From: an uncultured Streptococcus sp.
GTDB lineage: Bacteria > Bacillota > Bacilli > Lactobacillales > Streptococcaceae
Reading direction: 5' to 3'
Assembly (NCBI GenBank): GCA_905373305.1
Contig: CAJPSM010000037.1
Coordinates: 1 to 11,236, forward strand
Length of the DNA: 11,236 bases
Shown in pieces: positions 6,507 through 11,236 of this stretch (position 1 is its first letter; every line of letters begins with the position of its first letter). The notes under the pieces are model-generated. The model was not told where the DNA came from, did no database searches, and saw only the letters and a program-made list of their open reading frames with translations. The translations under genes were made by a program, and so were the position numbers.

Positions 6507-7304
6507 CTAGATATGGTAGAAAGGATTGGTCGATGCTTGACTAGGCAAGACATCAATATTCCAATTCTTTTCTGCCTTCCATTGAGTAAGAAGTGCAGCG
6601 ATTTTTTCGACAAAAAGGATTTCGATATAATGTCCTGGATCCAATGCTAACAGGCCATCAGACAGCATGTCTTGGGCAGTGTGGTAATAAATATCCCCAG
6701 TGATATAAACATCAGCTCCTTTTGCCAAAGCATCAGAGTAGAAAGACTGCCCACTACCACCACAGATGGCCACTCTTGAAATAGGCTTCTGCAAATCACT
6801 CTCTTGATAATGCACCATTCGAAGACTATCTACGCCAAAGACTTGCTTGACATGCTGGGCCAATTCTCCAAAGGTCTGAGGCTGAATATTCCCAATCCGC
6901 CCAATCCCACGTTCTGGGCCTGTTTCCTGTAGATAAGTCGTTTCCTCAATACCTAGCATCTGGCAGAACCAGTCATTGAGGCCATTTTTTACGATGTCAA
7001 TATTGGTATGGCTGACATAAACTGCGATGTCATGCTTGATGAGATCGATGTAGATCTGATTTTGCGGACGGCTGGCTACCAAATCCTTGATTGGACGGAA
7101 AATCGGCGCGTGCTTAACGATAATCAAATCCACACCCTTTTCAATAGCTTCTGCCACCGTCTCTTCACGAATATCAAGGGCAACCATAACTCTTTGAATA
7201 TTCTTGTCTAGGGTCCCGATTTGCAGACCACGACTATCCCCCTCCATGGAAAATTCCTGAGGGCAAAAGGCTTCATAACGTTTAATCACTTCACTTGCTA
7301 ACAT
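6507..7304 (-). CDS. Nif3-like dinuclear metal centre protein (DUF34 family)
   Basis: Conserved cytoplasmic protein of the Nif3/YbgI/YqfO family, which forms toroidal assemblies with a two-metal site; often annotated as 'GTP cyclohydrolase I type 2', but its true function is unsettled. The 265 residues match the short form, without the roughly 100-residue insert found in some family members such as B. subtilis YqfO. Candidate metal ligands: H65 in VKHAPIF, H99 and D103 in SHTNID, and H225 with E228 in DPGHYIE. GDIYYHTA at 203-210 is a further family motif. The first position of the usual H-H/Y-H-P motif is Lys (K64). It overlaps the 3' end of trmK by 14 bases, and a near-perfect AAGGAGGTG ribosome site lies within trmK. 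This trmK-nif3 pairing is common in Firmicutes, hinting at a tRNA or cofactor role. Confidence 0.94.
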   Translation of the reverse strand: MLASEVIKRYEAFCPQEFSMEGDSRGLQIGTLDKNIQRVMVALDIREETVAEAIEKGVDLIIVKHAPIFRPIKDLVASRPQNQIYIDLIKHDIAVYVSHTNIDIVKNGLNDWFCQMLGIEETTYLQETGPERGIGRIGNIQPQTFGELAQHVKQVFGVDSLRMVHYQESDLQKPISRVAICGGSGQSFYSDALAKGADVYITGDIYYHTAQDMLSDGLLALDPGHYIEILFVEKIAALLTQWKAEKNWNIDVLPSQASTNPFYHI

Positions 7305-7968
7305 GGAGCACCTCCTTGATGGCTTGAATTTTATGAGCTAGAATTTGACGTTCTTCAAGATTTTTTTCTGGGATTTGACTGAGAGCAACCTCTAACTTAG
7401 CAGCTTCTTTTTGCCACTTTTGAACGAAAACTGGGCTGACTTCTTTGGACAAAAAAGGTCCAAATCGAATATCACTGGCTGATAGCTTCATTTGTCCCGC
7501 TTCCACCACTAGAATTTCATAAAACTTGCCAGCTTCTTCTAGGATACTTTCTGCCACAATCTGAAAACCATGCTCTTGTAACCAGATGCGCAAGTCATCT
7601 TCACGATTATTGGGCTGGAGGATTAAACGCTGGATATTCGATAACTTGTCCAAGCCTTCTTCTAGGATAGTTGCAATCAAACGCCCGCCCATACCAGCAA
7701 TGGTAATGACCGTCACTTGGTCTTCCTCTTCAAAGGCTGCCAAACCATTGGCTAAACGGACTTGGATTTTCTCATTTAGGCCGTGAGCCTCAACATTTTT
7801 GACCGCAGACTGATAGGGTCCTTCCACAACCTCACCTGCAATGGCACTTTTAATTTGGCCTCTTTCGACCAAATCGATAGGTAGATAAGCATGGTCACTC
7901 CCCACATCTAGTAAAACGGCCCCCTGTGGCACAAAGGAAGCTACCAATTCTAATCTCTTTGAAATCAT
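7291..7968 (-). CDS. trmK: tRNA (adenine-22-N1)-methyltransferase
   Basis: Methylates N1 of adenine 22 in the D-loop region of some tRNAs using S-adenosylmethionine. The 225 residues match the TrmK (YqfN) family. Visible: a short N-terminal helix (ISKRLELVASFVP), the SAM-binding motif DVGSDHAYLP at 21-30, AGMGG at 91-95, the catalytic-region LQPN at 117-120, and a charged helical C-terminal part (about 165-220) expected to form the coiled-coil domain that holds tRNA. It is first in a three-gene unit: the Nif3 start lies inside its last codons, and the FAD oxidoreductase follows. The ribosome site is weak (GAGAGAAG directly before the ATG at 7968). An extended -10 promoter lies just upstream. 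Confidence 0.95.
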   Translation of the reverse strand: MISKRLELVASFVPQGAVLLDVGSDHAYLPIDLVERGQIKSAIAGEVVEGPYQSAVKNVEAHGLNEKIQVRLANGLAAFEEEDQVTVITIAGMGGRLIATILEEGLDKLSNIQRLILQPNNREDDLRIWLQEHGFQIVAESILEEAGKFYEILVVEAGQMKLSASDIRFGPFLSKEVSPVFVQKWQKEAAKLEVALSQIPEKNLEERQILAHKIQAIKEVLHVSK

Positions 7969-8001
7969 CTTCTCTCACTTTCCAAAACTCTGTTACCTCT
8001 T

Positions 8002-8010
8002 ATTATACCA
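8002..8010 (-). promoter_or_regulatory. Extended -10 promoter of the trmK unit
   Basis: Minus strand TGG-TATAAT: a consensus -10 hexamer (8002-8007) with the TGN extension (8008-8010). No convincing -35 is visible at 16-18 bases (CAGGAG at 17). The -10 box ends 33 bases before the trmK ATG. Confidence 0.7.
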
Positions 8011-8037
8011 CATTTCAGCTAGCACTCCTGCACCTAA

Positions 8038-8067
8038 AAAGACTGCAATCCACAGATTGCAGTCTTT
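8038..8067 (-). terminator. Strong intrinsic terminator after the P-type ATPase gene
   Basis: A perfect 13-bp stem (arms 8038-8050 and 8055-8067, core GACTGCAATC / GATTGCAGTC) with a 4-base loop. On the minus strand the stem runs into TTTTT before AGG; the plus strand also has a T-rich tail, so it could work in both directions, but only a minus-strand gene ends here. It begins 2 bases beyond the ATPase stop and insulates the trmK promoter. Confidence 0.9.
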
Positions 8068-8069
8068 CT

Positions 8070-10406
8070 TTATTTTCTAGCTTGATAGCGACTGGTTAGA
8101 ATGAAAATCACAGTAAAGACAGCCATCATGACAAGGTAAACAGGGAATGTTTGTCCTGTAAGTGTCGAAACTTCAAGTAGTTTTTGTATTCTTGGGAAGA
8201 GAGCTGTGGCTAGGAAGCCTCCAACTGACCAAACAATTAAGAGGACACGCCAGAGAGTGAATGGCATGCAGGCTCTAAATACGGATAAGAAACCGATAGA
8301 CCCAAGGAGATAATAAAGTAGGGTTGAGATTTCTAACTCTGACCAACCTTGGCTCGCACCAAATATTTTCACAAAAAGAACACTGAAGACAACCATAAGG
8401 GCACTTGGTAAGGCACGAAGCATGGATTTTCTAAGGAAGTTCGGCTCAACAGGTTTGATATTTCGCTCAAAAGTCAGAACGAATGGTGGGAACCCTTCCA
8501 CGAATTGGTCGATCATGGTAATCTGGATCGGGATGAAAGGGAAAATCAAAATCCACTCAGACCGTCCTAGAAGAGCACTGGCGATACAGATGACTGTGAG
8601 CAAGAAGGAATAGATGGTCTTTATCAAGAAAATCGGTGCAATATGGGCAATGTTATTGACCACACGACGACCTTCAAAGAGAATCTCAGGAACATCATTA
8701 AAGTCTGAGTTCAAGAGAACCAGATTGGCAATCTGACGTGTTGCCGGATCTCCCTCAGCCATCACGATGGAACAGTCTGCTTCACGAAGGGCCAGAATAT
8801 CATTGACACCGTCCCCTGTCATAGCTGTTGTATGACCCGCTTTTTTCAGGGTTTGGATCAGTAGTTTCTTTTGATGAGGAGAAACACGTCCGAAAATCGC
8901 AGTCTCCTCCGCCATGGCCATCAATTCCTCATCGGTGATTTTTGAGCAATCAACATAGCTGCGATAATCCACAAAGCCAGCCTTCTGGGCAATGCTGGAA
9001 ACCGTAACTGGATTGTCCCCAGAGATAATCTTGAGTCCCACTTCCTGGGAACGGAGATAGTCTAGCGTCTCAGCTGCTCCTTCTCGAATGGGGTCCAAGA
9101 TTTCCAGCAAGGCTAGAGCCTGAATATCAGATGGTTTTTGTGGCTTGTGGTGGTCTAGTTTTTCGTGACTGAGAGCCAAGACCAAGACACGTGACCCTCT
9201 CTCTAGAGCCTCTCTGGCTTCTGGTACTTCAGAGTCCAACAACATCTCAGGCGCCCCTAAGAAAACTGTCCCTAGCCCTTCCAACTCCATAGCTCCCCAC
9301 TTGCGGTCGCTAGAGAAAGGCAGATTGGAAATCATAGGATAAGCAACCTTTCCTTGGAAACGCTGGCGAATGGCTTGAGCTGTAGGATTTTTATCCTCAC
9401 TATGAGATATATAACTGGTCAGAATGCTGGCAATAGTCTCTTCACCATACGTTTCCGTCAGAGGAAGAACCGCCTCCACCTGCATCTTTCCTTGAGTGAT
9501 GGTGCCCGTTTTGTCCAGACAGAGCATATCCACGCGCGCCAAGGTCTCGACAGAGTACATTTCCTGCACTAAAACCTTTTTCAAACCCAGCTTGATCACC
9601 GCAGTCAAGAGTGAAGTAATGGTCAAAAGGGCAATTCCCTTGGGCAACATTCCCAAAAGGGCTGTTGACGAATTTACAACGGATGACTTGAGGGGCAAGC
9701 CTTTTAACATCAAGGCTTCTAGCAGGAGAGCGAGACCAAAGGGAATGATAATCTTCCCAGTAAAACCAGCTAGCTTGTCCAGCGATTTCATAATGCGGGA
9801 GTTGATGGATTTCACAGTCTTGGCCTCCAGCATGAGTTTGGCAGCATAGTTTTCTGCCCCAACATGGTGAACTTGGGCCAAAACTGATCCACTGGCTAAG
9901 AAACTCCCAGACAAAAGCAAGGCGTCCACCTCCTTTTGTACCAAATCACTCTCACCAGTCAACATAGCTTCATTGACTTCTGCGAAACCTTCCAGAACCA
10001 GAGCATCACTAGGGATCTGCTCCCCAGCCGATAGACGAATGATATCGCCCAAGACCAATTCTTCAGGATTGAGGGCAATTTCCTGACCATCACGGATGGT
10101 TTTGACCTTTTCCTTGCTCATAAGATTGAGCTTGTCCACCATGTGTTTGGCCCGTAGCTCGGTCACAATCCCAGAAAAAGCGTTAAAGCAGATAACCGCA
10201 AAAAAGACCAGATTGCTCCAGGCCTGCACAAAGGCTAGCGCCAAAGCAATGGCAAAGTTCAAAGCATTAAAAAGTGTAAAAACATTTCGTTTGATGATTT
10301 GCCAAGTACTGGTACTAGCTGATGCGGTAAAGTCATTGACCAAACCTTGAGCTTGTCTTTCCTTGACTTCTTTTTGGGTTAATCCCATTATCTTATTTTT
10401 ATCCAT
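8070..10406 (-). CDS. Cation-transporting P-type ATPase, CtpE-like
   Basis: ATP-driven membrane pump; the ion is not established, though the closest named relative I recognise is mycobacterial CtpE, linked to Ca2+. From the ATG at 10406 it has 778 residues. Visible: the actuator motif LTGES at 149-153, transmembrane-4 motif LPKG at 254-257, the phosphorylated Asp in DKTGT at 298-302, a shortened nucleotide-binding domain, TGDGVND at 530-536, and about six C-terminal hydrophobic segments from 585 to 775. No N-terminal heavy-metal domain or CPC motif is present, so it is not a P1B metal pump. In-frame ATGs at 10418 and 10388 are alternatives, and none has a clear ribosome site; I chose 10406 because MDKNKIMG agrees with the pneumococcal homologue as I remember it. 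Stands alone on its strand, with its own terminator and divergent from the acyltransferase. Confidence 0.93.
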   Translation of the reverse strand: MDKNKIMGLTQKEVKERQAQGLVNDFTASASTSTWQIIKRNVFTLFNALNFAIALALAFVQAWSNLVFFAVICFNAFSGIVTELRAKHMVDKLNLMSKEKVKTIRDGQEIALNPEELVLGDIIRLSAGEQIPSDALVLEGFAEVNEAMLTGESDLVQKEVDALLLSGSFLASGSVLAQVHHVGAENYAAKLMLEAKTVKSINSRIMKSLDKLAGFTGKIIIPFGLALLLEALMLKGLPLKSSVVNSSTALLGMLPKGIALLTITSLLTAVIKLGLKKVLVQEMYSVETLARVDMLCLDKTGTITQGKMQVEAVLPLTETYGEETIASILTSYISHSEDKNPTAQAIRQRFQGKVAYPMISNLPFSSDRKWGAMELEGLGTVFLGAPEMLLDSEVPEAREALERGSRVLVLALSHEKLDHHKPQKPSDIQALALLEILDPIREGAAETLDYLRSQEVGLKIISGDNPVTVSSIAQKAGFVDYRSYVDCSKITDEELMAMAEETAIFGRVSPHQKKLLIQTLKKAGHTTAMTGDGVNDILALREADCSIVMAEGDPATRQIANLVLLNSDFNDVPEILFEGRRVVNNIAHIAPIFLIKTIYSFLLTVICIASALLGRSEWILIFPFIPIQITMIDQFVEGFPPFVLTFERNIKPVEPNFLRKSMLRALPSALMVVFSVLFVKIFGASQGWSELEISTLLYYLLGSIGFLSVFRACMPFTLWRVLLIVWSVGGFLATALFPRIQKLLEVSTLTGQTFPVYLVMMAVFTVIFILTSRYQARK

Positions 10407-10425
10407 AAATTCTATCATATCATTT

Positions 10426-10454
10426 TTTCTAGCAAAATTCTAATCTCATCCAAA
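10426..10454 (-). promoter_or_regulatory. Candidate promoter of the P-type ATPase gene
   Basis: Minus strand TGC-TAGAAA (-10 at 10426-10431 with TGN extension) and TTTGGA 17 bases upstream (10449-10454, weak). Transcription would start about at 10418-10420, almost at the first in-frame ATG, giving a very short or absent leader. The match is modest and other starts are possible. Confidence 0.35.
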
Positions 10455-10480
10455 ATATCTTCACTGATAACTGAAAAAGT

Positions 10481-10509
10481 TTGCCAGCAGTCTTTCGATA
10501 AGGTATAAT
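10481..10509 (+). promoter_or_regulatory. Near-consensus promoter of the acyltransferase gene
   Basis: TTGCCA (10481-10486; five of six), a 17-base spacer, and consensus TATAAT (10504-10509). The ATG at 10540 lies 30 bases beyond the -10 box, with an AAGGAG ribosome site. This is the best promoter in the window and suggests steady housekeeping expression. Confidence 0.85.
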
Positions 10510-10539
10510 AATAAAAGCAATACAATCGAAGGAGATCTC

Positions 10540-11236
10540 ATGTTTTATACTTATTTGCGTGGACTAGTCATGCTGATCTTATGGTCCATCAATGGCAATG
10601 CCCACTATCACAATACTGATAAAATCCCTAGTCGAGACGAAAACTATATCCTCGTCGCTCCTCATCGTACCTGGTGGGATCCTGTTTACATGGCCTTTGC
10701 GACCAAGCCAAAACAGTTCATCTTTATGGCCAAAAAAGAGCTTTTTAACAACCGCATCTTTGGCTGGTGGATCCGTATGTGTGGCGCCTTTCCTATCGAC
10801 CGAGAAAATCCTAGCGCTTCTGCCATCAAGTATCCTATCAATGTCCTCAAAAAAAGCGACCGTTCTCTCATCATGTTCCCAAGTGGGAGTCGCCACTCAA
10901 ACGATGTCAAGGGTGGCGTAGCCTTGATTGCCAAAATGGCCAAGGTGCGCATCATGCCTGTTACCTACACAGGTCCCATGACCTTGAAAGGCTTGGTTAG
11001 CCGTGAACGTGTCGATATGAACTTTGGAAATCCAATCGATATCTCAGACATTAAGAAAATGAATGATGAGGGGATCGAAATGGTTGCAGATCGTATCCAA
11101 GCAGAATTCCAACGTTTGGATGAAGAAACCAAACAATGGCACAACGATCAAAAACCAAACCCACTCTGGTGGTTTGTCCGTATCCCTGCCCTTATCCTTG
11201 CAGTGCTTGTTGGTATCCTAACGATTCTCTTTACCT
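10540..11236 (+). CDS. PlsC-like 1-acylglycerol-3-phosphate acyltransferase (partial, C-terminus beyond right edge)
   Basis: Membrane-associated acyltransferase of the LPLAT family, expected to acylate lysophosphatidic acid or a related lysolipid in phospholipid synthesis. Residues 1-232 are present and the frame is open at the edge. Visible: the catalytic HX4D motif H42-RTWW-D47, motif II CGAFPIDREN at 81-90, motif III FPSGSRHS at 113-120 and motif IV IMPVTYTGP at 138-146. An N-terminal hydrophobic stretch (about 5-17) and a C-terminal one beginning near 212 suggest membrane contact at both ends. Motif III differs from the usual F-P-E-G-T-R in having Ser for Glu and Ser for Thr, so substrate preference may differ from standard PlsC. 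AAGGAG lies 8 bases before the ATG. The gene diverges from the P-type ATPase, and a separate canonical plsC may exist elsewhere in the genome. Confidence 0.92.
   Translation, partial: MFYTYLRGLVMLILWSINGNAHYHNTDKIPSRDENYILVAPHRTWWDPVYMAFATKPKQFIFMAKKELFNNRIFGWWIRMCGAFPIDRENPSASAIKYPINVLKKSDRSLIMFPSGSRHSNDVKGGVALIAKMAKVRIMPVTYTGPMTLKGLVSRERVDMNFGNPIDISDIKKMNDEGIEMVADRIQAEFQRLDEETKQWHNDQKPNPLWWFVRIPALILAVLVGILTILFT

Noticed and set aside
10579..10896. 105-codon open frame on the minus strand
   Set aside because: It is antisense to the acyltransferase, whose motifs, promoter and ribosome site are clear; the antisense product resembles nothing I know.

Overview
The window looks like chromosomal core DNA from a streptococcus of the mitis group (Streptococcus pneumoniae, mitis, oralis or a close relative). 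The basis is close resemblance, from memory, of the encoded ClpX, DHFR, P-type ATPase and PlsC-like proteins to pneumococcal ones, moderately AT-rich DNA, strong AGGAG-type ribosome sites and extended -10 promoters (TGN-TAAAAT or TGN-TATAAT). I see no insertion sequence, prophage gene, CRISPR array, tRNA or rRNA, and no gene-free stretch over about 135 bases.

Layout from left to right. (1) Positions 1-1687, minus strand: folA (dihydrofolate reductase), a 56-residue membrane peptide gene coupled to it through TAATG, and clpX, which runs off the left edge. (2) Positions 1772-2984, minus strand: a LysM-type single-pass membrane protein gene followed by cmk, closed by a hairpin terminator. (3) Positions 3030-3233, plus strand: a lone single-cluster ferredoxin gene, divergent from the LysM gene, with no Shine-Dalgarno sequence and a -10 box placed for leaderless transcription. 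(4) Positions 3309-5357, minus strand: galE and a GtrB/DPM1-like membrane glycosyltransferase, adjacent and behind one good promoter. (5) Positions 5387-8010, minus strand: trmK (tRNA m1A22 methyltransferase), a Nif3-family dinuclear-metal protein and a DadA-like FAD oxidoreductase, overlapping or tightly spaced. (6) Positions 8038-10431, minus strand: a P-type ATPase resembling mycobacterial CtpE, ending in a strong hairpin. (7) Positions 10481-11236, plus strand: a divergent PlsC-like acyltransferase with a near-consensus promoter, cut off by the right edge.

Most genes are housekeeping: folate metabolism, proteolysis, pyrimidine nucleotides, tRNA modification, UDP-galactose supply and lipid synthesis. 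Only galE with its glycosyltransferase suggests one pathway (surface or lipid-linked glycan modification). I found no convincing undescribed multi-gene system. The points most worth a second look are the apparently leaderless ferredoxin gene, the Lys in the transmembrane-4 motif of the ATPase (P-K-G where Ca2+ pumps have P-E-G), the atypical motif III of the acyltransferase, the conserved-looking micropeptide between folA and clpX, and a gene order that appears to join blocks that are separated in pneumococcus.
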